NCBI GenBank assembly: GCA_000720805.1
Contig: JODI01000122.1
Location: forward strand, 1-25,933
DNA: 25,933 bases
Source: Streptomyces violaceoruber
Lineage (GTDB): Bacteria > Actinomycetota > Actinomycetes > Streptomycetales > Streptomycetaceae
Direction of reading: 5' to 3'
Below the pieces are notes generated by a model that saw nothing but the letters and a program-made list of their open reading frames with translations, had not been told where the DNA came from and made no database searches. Positions 16,840-24,458 of the stretch are shown one piece after another; the first letter of the stretch is position 1; each line of letters starts with the position of its first letter. Both the position numbers and the translations under genes were made by a program.

Positions 16840-17343
16840 TCAGCCGCCTGCCGAGTCCAGCGCGGACTGGAGTGACTGGCGGTAACCGTCACTCGTGTAC
16901 GTGGCCCCCGAGACTGTGTCGATGTCCGCGCTCTGGGCTTCGAGTGCCTCACTGCGCAGCCGGGGAAGGGCGTAGCTGTTGATCTCCTGGTCCCGCGGGT
17001 TGTCCGTGGGGTAGGTGATCGCCGTCACCTCGGTGAGCTTGCCGTTCTTGAGGGTGACACGGACCTGGACGGGACCCCAGCGGGTCTGCACGGTGTCGCC
17101 GGTGACCGTCTTCGTGCCGGTGGTGGACCCGCTCGATCCGCCGGAGCCGCTCGATCCGCCCGAGCCGGTCGATCCGCCGGAACTGCTCGAACTGCTCGAA
17201 CTGCTCGTCGGCGCCGGCACCGCCACGGCTGCCGCCGGTGTCGAGTGCGGCTTCAGGGACAGCAGCAGCACCATTCCGGAGACGGTGGCGGCACTCGCCA
17301 GCACGATGCGGCGCAACGGACGGTTCTTCTTCAGAGCGTGCAC
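16840..17343 (-). CDS. Membrane-anchored protein with one FMN-binding domain
   Basis: A 167-residue relative of the product at 14529-15350. It has a basic start and an anchor helix (about 10-30: LRRIVLASAATVSGMVLLLS), a Ser/Gly-rich linker (47-75), and one FMN_bind domain. The domain contains DTVSGAT with acceptor Thr148, followed by YTSDGYRQSLQSALDSAGG at the C-terminus. It should be modified by the ApbE encoded further on and act outside the membrane. GTG 17343 has GAGGA seven bases upstream and begins 10 bases after the stop of the reductase gene, so the pair is co-translated; the open frame to 17562 is a shadow of the reductase gene. Confidence 0.9.
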   Translation of the reverse strand: MHALKKNRPLRRIVLASAATVSGMVLLLSLKPHSTPAAAVAVPAPTSSSSSSSSSGGSTGSGGSSGSGGSSGSTTGTKTVTGDTVQTRWGPVQVRVTLKNGKLTEVTAITYPTDNPRDQEINSYALPRLRSEALEAQSADIDTVSGATYTSDGYRQSLQSALDSAGG

Positions 17344-17353
17344 GTGGGGGTCC

Positions 17354-18706
17354 TCACAGCTCGAACGACTCGTGGTGGACACGCCGGTCCGGGACACCGG
17401 CAACGCTGAGCGCCTCGTAGACGTCCCTGGCGAAACCGTGCGGCCCGCAGATGTAGACGTCGTGCCCGGCGAGTTCGGGGACGGCCGCGCGCAGGGACTC
17501 GGCCGTGAGGTCCGGGCGCCGCCCGTCCGGCCCGTTGAGCGCGTACAGCAGCTTCGCCCCACGCCACCGAGCGATGGCCTCCAGCTCGCCGCCGAGGGCG
17601 AGGTCCTCGGCCGTCCGCGCCCGGTAGAGCAGGGTGACGTCGCCGGGCAGCGTCTCGAACAGGGCCCGCAGCGGGGTGATGCCGACCCCGCCCGCGATCA
17701 GCAGCGACTTCGGGGCCGTCTGCCGGTCCGCGGTCAGGGACCCGTACGGCCCCTCCGCCCACACCCGGGTGCCGGGCCGCAGCAGGGCGACGGCCGCGCT
17801 GTGGTCGCCGAGGGCCTTGACGGTGATCCGCATCAGGTCCTGGCGGGGCGGTGCCGACAGCGAGTACGGCGTCGACGTCCAGCCCATGCCCTCGCCCAGG
17901 AACCGCCAGCGGAAGAACTGGCCCGCCCGCGCGCCCAGCTCGTCCAGACGCCGTCCCCGTACCACCACGGAGTACATGCCCGGCGCCTCCTTGTGCACGG
18001 AGTCCACCCGCAGCCGGTGCCGCAGGTTCAGCCGCACCGGCACCAGGAACCGGAACCAGACCACGAGGGCCGCGACGCCCAGGTACAGGGCGTACCAGGC
18101 GGCCGTGGCCGTGGTGCTGCCGCTGAGGTCGTCGCCCAGCGTCAGCTGGTGGAAGAAGGCGAGGAAGACGGCGACGTACGTGAGCAGGTGGAGGTAGTAC
18201 CAGAGCTCGTGGCTGAGCCGGCGGCGTGCGGCGCGTGCCGAGGTGATGCCGACCGCGAACAGGATGACCGTGCCGAACGTGGCCTTGAGCATGTCCGGGT
18301 AGTCCAGGACCACCGTGACCGTCTCGTGCCAGAGCGACGCGCGGTCCTGGGCCGCGTACCCGAGCAGGATCAGCGTGATGTGCGCGACCAGCAGGCAGAC
18401 GGTGTACCGGCCGGCCATCGCGTGCCAGCGGGCCACCCGGTCGGAGCCGATCCGCCGCTCCAGCAGCGGAACGCGCGCCATCAGCCCGACGAGCACCGCG
18501 CAGGCGTACCCGCACAGCAGCCCGGCGATCCGGCCGGCCCCGGTCAGCCACCCCGCCGCGCCCACCACCGAACCGGTGTCCGCCCACCACAGGGCCACGA
18601 CGGCCGCCGCCCCCGCCCACAACAGGGCGAGCACGGGGCCCGCGGGGGAGCGGCGCGTGGCCGGCCTCACGGCCGGTGCCGTCCGCCGTTCGTACACGGT
18701 GGTCAT
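17354..18706 (-). CDS. Ferric-reductase-like haem/FAD membrane oxidoreductase (copy 2)
   Basis: A 450-residue paralogue of the product at 15379-16761, with the same plan. Hydrophobic helices in the N-terminal 220 residues carry His95, His109, His173 and His186 for b haems. A cytosolic FAD/NAD(P)H module has TPYSLSAPPRQ, EGPYGSLTA, AGGVGITPLRALFETLPGD and ICGPHGF, and ends HHESFEL. The FAD motif has Thr where copy 1 has His (TPYSLS against HPYSLS). ATG 18706 has AAAGGA eight bases upstream. It heads the minus-strand series of five genes ending in apbE and is divergent from the two-component system, with a 157-base shared control region. Confidence 0.93.
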   Translation of the reverse strand: MTTVYERRTAPAVRPATRRSPAGPVLALLWAGAAAVVALWWADTGSVVGAAGWLTGAGRIAGLLCGYACAVLVGLMARVPLLERRIGSDRVARWHAMAGRYTVCLLVAHITLILLGYAAQDRASLWHETVTVVLDYPDMLKATFGTVILFAVGITSARAARRRLSHELWYYLHLLTYVAVFLAFFHQLTLGDDLSGSTTATAAWYALYLGVAALVVWFRFLVPVRLNLRHRLRVDSVHKEAPGMYSVVVRGRRLDELGARAGQFFRWRFLGEGMGWTSTPYSLSAPPRQDLMRITVKALGDHSAAVALLRPGTRVWAEGPYGSLTADRQTAPKSLLIAGGVGITPLRALFETLPGDVTLLYRARTAEDLALGGELEAIARWRGAKLLYALNGPDGRRPDLTAESLRAAVPELAGHDVYICGPHGFARDVYEALSVAGVPDRRVHHESFEL

Positions 18707-18759
18707 GTGTGCGTCCTTTCGCCGGCCCTTTCGCCTGCCGGGCCACTGTGCGGGGCGAA

Positions 18760-18777
18760 GCTCTCAGCAGGCTCTGA
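18760..18777. promoter_or_regulatory. Tandem response-regulator site, left pair
   Basis: GCTCTCA and GCTCTGA start exactly 11 bases apart. Read on the other strand they give TCAGAGC and TGAGAGC, the same word as the right-hand pair at 18797-18815 but facing the reductase gene. OmpR/PhoB-type regulators bind direct repeats with 11-bp phasing. Confidence 0.5.
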
Positions 18778-18796
18778 ACCGGCCCCCTCGGAGCGG

Positions 18797-18815
18797 ACTC
18801 AGAGGAAACTCAGAG
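18797..18815. promoter_or_regulatory. Tandem response-regulator site, right pair
   Basis: ACTCAGAG-GAA-ACTCAGAG is a perfect 8-bp direct repeat with an 11-bp period, 49 bases before the regulator gene. It is the mirror of the left pair, so the divergent genes probably answer to the regulator encoded next to it. Confidence 0.6.
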
Positions 18816-18863
18816 CCTTCGCGGGCGGTCGCCGTCGCCGGCAGGGGTGATCCTGGAGAGGTC

Positions 18864-19604
18864 ATGAACACCACCCGCTCCGGCCGCCCCGCCCTCACCC
18901 GCCCCGACGGCACCCCGCTGCGCGTCCTCGTCGTCGACGACGACCCCGACCTCGCCGAGGTGCTCTCCGGCGCCCTGCGCTACGAGGGCTGGCAGGTGCG
19001 CACCGCCGGCGACGGGGCCTCCGCGCTGACGGAGGCCAGGGAGCTGATGCCCGACGCCGTCGTCCTCGACGTGATGCTCCCCGACACCGACGGCTTCGCC
19101 GTGCTGCGCTCCCTGCACACCGTGAAGGCGGACGTCTGCGTCCTCTTCCTCACCGCGCGGGACGCGGTGGAGGACCGGATCGCCGGCATCACGGCGGGCG
19201 GCGACGACTACGTCACCAAGCCGTTCAGCCTGGAGGAGGTCGTCGCCAGGCTCCGCGGCCTGCTGCGCCGCGCCGGCATGGCCCGGCAACTGGACGAGGG
19301 GCCGCGGCTGATCGTCGGGGACCTGGTCATGGACGAGGAGGCCCGCGAGGTGACCCGTTCGGGGGAGCTGATCGAGCTGTCCCCGACCGAGTTCGAGCTC
19401 CTTCGCTTCCTCATGCGCAATCCGCGGCGGGTGCTGAGCAAGGCGCAGATCCTGGACCGGGTGTGGTCGTACGACTTCGGCGGCCGGGCCCACGTCGTCG
19501 AGCTGTACATCTCGTATCTGCGCAAGAAGGTGGACGCGGGCCGGGAGCCCATGATCCACACGGTCCGCGGGGCCGGGTACGTGCTCAAGCCGGTCACGTC
19601 ATGA
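18864..19604 (+). CDS. OmpR-family response regulator
   Basis: A 246-residue DNA-binding response regulator. The receiver domain (about 18-135) has the acidic pocket VVDDDPD (23-29), the phosphorylated Asp69 in VVLDVMLPD, LFLTARD and YVTKPFS. The C-terminal winged helix (about 150-244) has LSPTEFELLRFLMRNPRRVL, then LDRVWSYDFGG, YISYLRKK and TVRGAGYVL. It should control transcription in response to the kinase encoded next, most likely binding the 11-bp-phased repeats upstream. ATG 18864 has GGAGAGG about three bases upstream and gives a normal length; the open frame to 18315 is a shadow of the reductase gene. The stop overlaps the kinase ATG. Confidence 0.95.
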   Translation: MNTTRSGRPALTRPDGTPLRVLVVDDDPDLAEVLSGALRYEGWQVRTAGDGASALTEARELMPDAVVLDVMLPDTDGFAVLRSLHTVKADVCVLFLTARDAVEDRIAGITAGGDDYVTKPFSLEEVVARLRGLLRRAGMARQLDEGPRLIVGDLVMDEEAREVTRSGELIELSPTEFELLRFLMRNPRRVLSKAQILDRVWSYDFGGRAHVVELYISYLRKKVDAGREPMIHTVRGAGYVLKPVTS

Positions 19605-21115
19605 GATTCCCGCGGCGCCTGCCGCTCCCGCGCACCCTGCGCGCCCGGCTCACCTTCGGCCTGGTGGTGCTGCTGGCGGTGAGCTGCGCGGCGGTCGGCG
19701 TGGCCGCCGTCGTCGGACTGAACGGCTTCCTCACCAGCCGTCTCGACGAGCAGCTCGACCAGGCCGGGAACCAGTTCCCGGAGAGCCTGGAACACGGCGG
19801 CACGCTGCCGGACGACCTCCCCCAGTCTCGAAAGGTCTCGACCGGGGGGACCCCCATCGGCGACGAGCACGGTGACACCCGTCGGCAGACCACGGGAACG
19901 TTCGGCGCCCGGTTGGTCGGCGACGCCGTCACCAACGCGGCGGTGGTCCGGCCGGGGACCGTCACCGACGTGCGCCTGACGTCCGGGGACGCGAGGCACC
20001 TGGGCGCGGTCCCGCGCGACGGCAGGGGCCACACGGTTCGCCTCTCCGCACTGGACGCCTACCGCGTCATGGCCTCCTACGGCCTCGACGGCGACGTCCT
20101 GATCACCGGCCTGCCCCTGGAGCCGGTGGAGGCCACCGTCCACCGCCTGGAACTGGTCGCCGGGATCGTCTTCGGGGCGGCTCTGACCGCCACCGGTGTC
20201 GCGGGCGCCCTCTGGGTGCGCTGGTCGCTGCGCCCGCTGAGCCGGGTCGCCGCCACCGCCACCCAGGTCAGCGAACTCCCGCTGGCCAGTGGGGAGGTGG
20301 CGCTGCCGCCGCGCGCTCCCGAGTCGGACCCGCGCAGCGAGGTGGGCCGGGTCGCGGGCGCCTTCAACCGGATGCTCGGCCATGTCGAGGACGCGCTCAC
20401 CAAACGCCATGCCAGCGAGGAACGGCTGCGCAGCTTCGCCGCCGACGCCAGCCATGAGCTGCGCACCCCGGTCGCCTCGGTACGCGGCCACGCCGAGCTG
20501 GCGCTGCTGCACCCGGGCCCGGTGCCACCGGAGGTCACCCGGGCCCTGGACCGTATCGCCGCCGAGTCGTCCCGGATGGGCGAGATGGTCGACGACCTCC
20601 TGCTGCTGGCCCGTCTGGACGCGGGCCGCCCGCTGGAACGTGCCCCCGTCGACCTCACCCGCCTGATCCTCGACGCGATCGCCGACGCACGCGCCGCGGG
20701 CCCCGGCCACCAGTGGGAGCTGGAGCTTCCGGAGGAACCGGTCACCGTGCCGGGCGACGAACACCGCCTGCAACAGGTGCTGGCCAACCTGTTGACCAAC
20801 GCCCGTGTGCACACACCTGTGGGCACGAAGGTGACGGTGACGCTGGACGTCGTTGTGGATTGCGCCGCGGGCGGCGAGGGCCCCTCAGCCGTCCTGAAGG
20901 TCCACGACGACGGCCCCGGCGTCCCCGAGGACCTCCGCCCCGGCGTCTTCGAACGCTTCACCAGAGCCGACCGCCGCAAGTCCGAGTCGCCCGGCGGCGG
21001 TGCGGGCCTGGGACTGTCGATCGTGGCGGCCGTGGTGGAGGCGCACGGCGGGAGCGTGAGCCTGGACAGCCGCCCCGGCGCGACGACGTTCACGGTCGCC
21101 CTCAGTACCGCGTGA
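19601..21115 (+). CDS. Sensor histidine kinase, HAMP-type
   Basis: A 504-residue membrane kinase. Two membrane helices (about 17-40 and 186-206) enclose an extracytosolic sensor region of about 145 residues with no known ligand. A HAMP linker (207-260), the phospho-acceptor His285 in DASHELRTPVASV, the N box LANLLTNARVHTP, DDGPGVP and GAGLGLSIV follow. Residues 73-86 of the sensor region are encoded by a 42-bp palindromic repeat-like insert (19817-19858). The ATG at 19601 overlaps the regulator stop by four bases. The 3' end overlaps the convergent L,D-transpeptidase-like gene by 14 bases. The signal is probably redox- or envelope-related, given the adjacent electron-transfer genes; that is inference. 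Confidence 0.94.
   Translation: MRFPRRLPLPRTLRARLTFGLVVLLAVSCAAVGVAAVVGLNGFLTSRLDEQLDQAGNQFPESLEHGGTLPDDLPQSRKVSTGGTPIGDEHGDTRRQTTGTFGARLVGDAVTNAAVVRPGTVTDVRLTSGDARHLGAVPRDGRGHTVRLSALDAYRVMASYGLDGDVLITGLPLEPVEATVHRLELVAGIVFGAALTATGVAGALWVRWSLRPLSRVAATATQVSELPLASGEVALPPRAPESDPRSEVGRVAGAFNRMLGHVEDALTKRHASEERLRSFAADASHELRTPVASVRGHAELALLHPGPVPPEVTRALDRIAAESSRMGEMVDDLLLLARLDAGRPLERAPVDLTRLILDAIADARAAGPGHQWELELPEEPVTVPGDEHRLQQVLANLLTNARVHTPVGTKVTVTLDVVVDCAAGGEGPSAVLKVHDDGPGVPEDLRPGVFERFTRADRRKSESPGGGAGLGLSIVAAVVEAHGGSVSLDSRPGATTFTVALSTA
19817..19858. repeat. 42-bp imperfect palindrome inserted in-frame in the kinase gene
   Basis: CTCCCCCAGTCTCGA and TCTCGACCGGGGGGA form an imperfect inverted repeat followed by CCCCCATC. 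It resembles a palindromic repeat family that is common between genes in Streptomyces (CCCCCAGTC...CGACCGGGGGGACCCCC). Here it adds 14 codons (LPQSRKVSTGGTPI) without breaking the frame. Confidence 0.6.
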
Positions 21116-21905
21116 TCGCGGTACCGCCTCCCGTCGTCCCCACAGCGATGTGCGGCTTCTTGGAGGGCGCGGCCCACCGCAGGATCCGCCGCATCGCGTC
21201 CGCGGACACCGACACACAACCGGCCGTGGCACCACGCCCGTTGACATGCAGAAAGATCCCGGCGCCCCGCCCGCGCACCGGCTTGTCGTAGTTGAAGCCG
21301 ATGACGAAGGCGTACGCGTACTGCGTCGCGTACGAGATCAACCGCTCCGACTCACCCGCACGGCAGTCCGCGGGTCTCGGCTCCACCCACCGGTTGTAGA
21401 ACCGCGAGTCATTGTCCTGGCACCACCAGGAGTTCTTCCGCACCACCCGGTACCTGTACGTCGTGCCGTCCGGCGCCCCCTTGATCCCGAAGGCGTACGG
21501 CAGGTCGTACAGACCGGTGGGCGTCGTGTTCGTCCCCTGCCGGCGCGCGGCCCCCTCGACGAGCCCCTTCGCCCCGAACCGGGCAGCCGCCGAACCGGCC
21601 TTGGCCCACTGCCCGTTCCGCCGTTCCCACCACGTCAGGGTCCCCGACGTGGAGCCGGTCCTCGCGGCCACCGCGGTGATCAGCTGGCTGCCGCCCCCGG
21701 TGTCGGCCATCCGCGCGGGCAGGGGCGGCGGCGAACCAGCCGGAGCGGCACCGAGGCCGAGCAGGGACGCGGACAGCAGGGCGGCGACGACAGCGGGGCG
21801 CATGGCCCCGAACCTACGGCGGGACAACGGCCACGGCACCGGGGCTGACCCGTTCGGGTCCGGCCCCGAGGTGCCGTCGCCGCTCTCCGGACCGTCCGCG
21901 CTCAC
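21102..21905 (-). CDS. Exported L,D-transpeptidase-like (YkuD-fold) protein
   Basis: L,D-transpeptidases cross-link peptidoglycan stem peptides outside the membrane with a catalytic Cys. This 267-residue protein has the expected FLHVNGRGATAGCVSVS near the C-terminus, with His220 and Cys230. Before it, TPTGLYDLPYAFG is typical of the actinobacterial members with a YkuD-like domain. An export signal is present: SRRRF (28-32), a twin-arginine-like motif, and then a hydrophobic stretch (37-56). GTG 21905 overlaps the stop of the peroxidase gene (GTGA) and has coding-like third positions, so it is preferred. The alternative ATG at 21803 gives a shorter Sec-type signal. It could also be an L,D-carboxypeptidase or an inactive relative. 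Confidence 0.8.
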   Translation of the reverse strand: MSADGPESGDGTSGPDPNGSAPVPWPLSRRRFGAMRPAVVAALLSASLLGLGAAPAGSPPPLPARMADTGGGSQLITAVAARTGSTSGTLTWWERRNGQWAKAGSAAARFGAKGLVEGAARRQGTNTTPTGLYDLPYAFGIKGAPDGTTYRYRVVRKNSWWCQDNDSRFYNRWVEPRPADCRAGESERLISYATQYAYAFVIGFNYDKPVRGRGAGIFLHVNGRGATAGCVSVSADAMRRILRWAAPSKKPHIAVGTTGGGTAITRY

Positions 21906-23583
21906 TCACCCAGCGGATTCAGCAGATCCGCCCGCTCCTGGAAGGCGTACAGCATCAGATCGGTCATCTCGAACACGTGGCCGGCGTGGCGTTCCGCGAC
22001 CGGGCTGAGGAACGGACGCCAGAACGGATCGCGCACGATGGAGTACCGGCTGCCCTCCATGGCCCGGTGGAACACCTCGGCGACGATCCGGCCCCCGACA
22101 CCGGTCAGCCGTCCGCTGCCGTTCGCCTCGGCCTCGCGCAGGACGTAGAACCACAGCGGACAGTGCTCGACGAGTTTCTTGCGCAGCGGTTCGCTGAGCT
22201 GGGCGCCGCCGCCGTTCTCGAAGTCGGACGGCAGGAGCGGCTTCACCCCGAGGCGCTTGGCCATCTGCTGACCCGTCGCCAGGCTCATCATGTTCGCCCG
22301 GGTGAGATTGCGGAACGCGAGGTTCAGCTCGATCGGCGCGGGAGCCGGCCCGCCGCGACCGCCGAAGGACCCGAGCGGAAGGTCGGCCAGCGGGTTGACC
22401 AGCTGGGTGTCGATCCGCTTGGCGACGTTGAACTTCTCGGCCGGCACGCCCAGGTCGTCCCGGCCCGCCTCACGGAAGTCGAACAGGCGCCGGAAGTCGG
22501 CGATCCAGTTGGTGGGCAGCCGCTCGAAGGTCCCCGCCTCGGGATCGCCGGCGTCGGCGGGCGGCGGAGAGAGGATCCCGCTGGTGCCGGTGAAGCGGAA
22601 CAGCAACGGCAGTGTTCCCCTGCCGTTGTCGAAGATCCGGTTCCAGTTGTAGGCGCCGCGCACCATGCTGTGGCCCAGTCGGTACGCGGCCACCGAGAAC
22701 TCGATCGGCATGGTCGGGAAGTCGTGCTCGCCCGGGGCCGGCTCGAAGAACTTGCGGCCCTTGGTGAACACCTCCTCGACGATGCCCGGGTCGACGATCC
22801 TGGGCAGGAAGTCGTGCCGCAGCATCCACTGTAGTGCTTGACCACCGTCTCGCGTGCCGTCTCGAACAGGACCGCGCTGGAGACGCCCTTGTTGATCAGG
22901 TCGCCCACGACCCGGTTGTGGAACCGGATGAAGGCGCAGTGGATCTGGGCGACCACGAGGTTCTCGTCGTTGCGCGGATCCGGGATGAGGGGCCGGCGCC
23001 GCTCGGAGATCAGCGAGCCGGCGCCGACCCGGGGCAGGTCGAAGCCGCCGAGGGGCAGACCGACGATCTGGTCGTCACCGGGAGCGGGCAGGCCCTGGGT
23101 CGTGCCGGTGCGCAGGCGCAGGCCGTCGTCCTCGTAGAAACGGCGGTCGAAGCGGTGCTCCGGACCGAGGCCGTAGAGGCTGTCGAGGTCCAGCGCCGGG
23201 GAGCGGCCCTGGAGGAGCTGTCGGACGGTGACGTCCTCCTCCAGCTGTACCGCCGTGGCGTCCAGGGTCAGGTCGTGGTCGACGAACTGGCCGAGGTAGG
23301 TGAAGCCCGCGGGCACCGCCGGGTTGTTCGAGTCGGGCTGGGGGCCGGCCTTGGTCATCGCCTGCGCGAGTTCCTCGCGGGCGGGCCGGTCGAGCAGCTG
23401 GGCGGGCTTGGCGTGCGGGCCCAGCCGGGAGAACTGGAACTTGCGCAGAGCCGCGACGGTCGACGCCGTCGACGGCTGCGTGGGGCCCTCGTCCCCGGAG
23501 TCGGCGAGGATGCCCTCGCCGACCACGAAGTACGAGGTACGGACATGGCGTTTGGTCTGTGGTTCGCGCGTCGGTCGGAACAT
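21902..23583 (-). pseudogene. Animal-type haem peroxidase family protein, split by a one-base frameshift
   Basis: Myeloperoxidase/PxDA-type haem peroxidases oxidise substrates with hydrogen peroxide. From ATG 23583 the first 250 residues show TYLGQFVDHDLTLDAT with distal His103, DPRNDENLVVAQIHCAFIRF and HNRVV. The frame then runs ETVVKHY and breaks: QWMLRHDFLPRI continues only in another frame (21902-22825). Restoring one G on the plus strand at 22831 (CACTGTAG to CACTGGTAG) gives HYQWMLRHDFLP and a full protein of about 561 residues. The second half has the proximal-His region AAYRLGHSMVRGAYNWN and the C-terminal FEMTDLMLYAF. This could be a sequencing or assembly error, or a real loss. The gene overlaps the L,D-transpeptidase gene by four bases. 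Confidence 0.88.
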
Positions 23584-23692
23584 GATTCCCCCATCTGTTC
23601 GTGCGCTCAGGCTAGGCACGCGCGAGCACCGGACGGGAGAATTCCGTCAATATTCAGGCAAGTTGCTTGGGTGTGTATGGATGAAATAAGAG

Positions 23693-24277
23693 CTACGAAA
23701 TCGGACGCAGCGGCAGCGGAAGTCCGGGCAGTCCGTCCATGCTTGTGGCGATGTGCTCCTTCTTGGCGAAGTACTCGCTGAGTGAGGCGTCGTCCTCGCG
23801 CGCGAAGCGTCGGCCATGCAGGTCGCGGTCCCCGTCGTACGACATGTAGGGCACCGCGTACCCGCAGGAGTCGCGGATGAGTTCGGCCCGTACGACGATC
23901 ACGGCACGCAGTCCGTGATCGGTCGGGTCGATGTCCGGGAAGTGGGCGAGCAGTTCGGGGAAGCGCGGGTCGTCGCGGAAGACCGGCTCGCCGCGGCCGT
24001 GCACCCGCACGATGTTCGGCGGCCCCTGGAAGGCGCACCACATCAGGGTGATCCGGCCGTTCTCCCGCAGATGCGCGATGGTCTCCGCGGTGGAGCCGGC
24101 GAAGTCGAGGTAGGCCACGGTGAGTTCGTCGAGAATCACGAACGAGCCCTTGAGGCCCTTGGGGGAGAGGTTGACCGTGCCGTCGCCGGACAAGGGAGCG
24201 GATGCGGTGAAGAAGAGGGGCTGCGCCTCGATGAAGGTGCGCAGCCGGCCGTCTATGCGTTCGTAGTTCTTTCCCAT
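23693..24277 (-). CDS. PPOX-fold (pyridoxamine 5'-phosphate oxidase-like) flavoprotein
   Basis: A 194-residue split-beta-barrel flavoprotein. The family binds FMN or F420 and includes oxidases, reductases and haem-degrading relatives. Marks are the N-terminal FIEAQPLFFTASAPLSGDGT, VNLSPKGLKG (about 35-44), VAYLDFAGSTAETIAHLREN, GRITLMWCAFQGPPNIVRVH and GRGEPV. The C-terminal third (DRDLHGRRFAREDD) is typical of a DUF-like actinobacterial subgroup. The ATG at 24277 has no Shine-Dalgarno sequence but sits eight bases after a CATAAT -10 box, so it is probably read from a leaderless or nearly leaderless message. It lies upstream of the peroxidase gene with a gap of 109 bases. Reaction and cofactor are unknown. 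Confidence 0.85.
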   Translation of the reverse strand: MGKNYERIDGRLRTFIEAQPLFFTASAPLSGDGTVNLSPKGLKGSFVILDELTVAYLDFAGSTAETIAHLRENGRITLMWCAFQGPPNIVRVHGRGEPVFRDDPRFPELLAHFPDIDPTDHGLRAVIVVRAELIRDSCGYAVPYMSYDGDRDLHGRRFAREDDASLSEYFAKKEHIATSMDGLPGLPLPLRPIS

Positions 24278-24285
24278 GTCTAACG

Positions 24286-24291
24286 ATTATG
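24286..24291 (-). promoter_or_regulatory. -10 box of the PPOX gene, leaderless start
   Basis: CATAAT on the minus strand lies eight bases before the ATG at 24277, which puts the transcript start at or within two bases of the start codon. A weak TTAGAC 18 bases upstream may serve as -35. Confidence 0.5.
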
Positions 24292-24326
24292 GGTGCAGAT
24301 CGTTCGACGGTCTAAGGAATTCGGAT

Positions 24327-24353
24327 GTCCATGCCGTCCATGCCGTCCATGCC
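24327..24353. repeat. Three tandem copies of GTCCATGCC
   Basis: A perfect 9-bp unit repeated three times between the PPOX gene and the terminator. No function seen. Confidence 0.9.
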
Positions 24354-24406
24354 AAGAGGACGGTCCTCGTGTGCATGAGGCCGTCCTCGTCGGGACGTTC
24401 AGACGC

Positions 24407-24447
24407 CTGTGGCCGCCCCGGCCGACGCTCACACGGGGCGGCCACAG
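24407..24447 (-). terminator. Perfect 14-bp stem terminator of the two-domain secreted protein gene
   Basis: CTGTGGCCGCCCCG (24407-24420) and CGGGGCGGCCACAG (24434-24447) pair perfectly around a 13-base loop, starting 11 bases after the stop codon of the minus-strand gene at 24459. There is no T tract, which is usual for Streptomyces. Confidence 0.8.
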
Positions 24448-24458
24448 CGCCTGTCACG

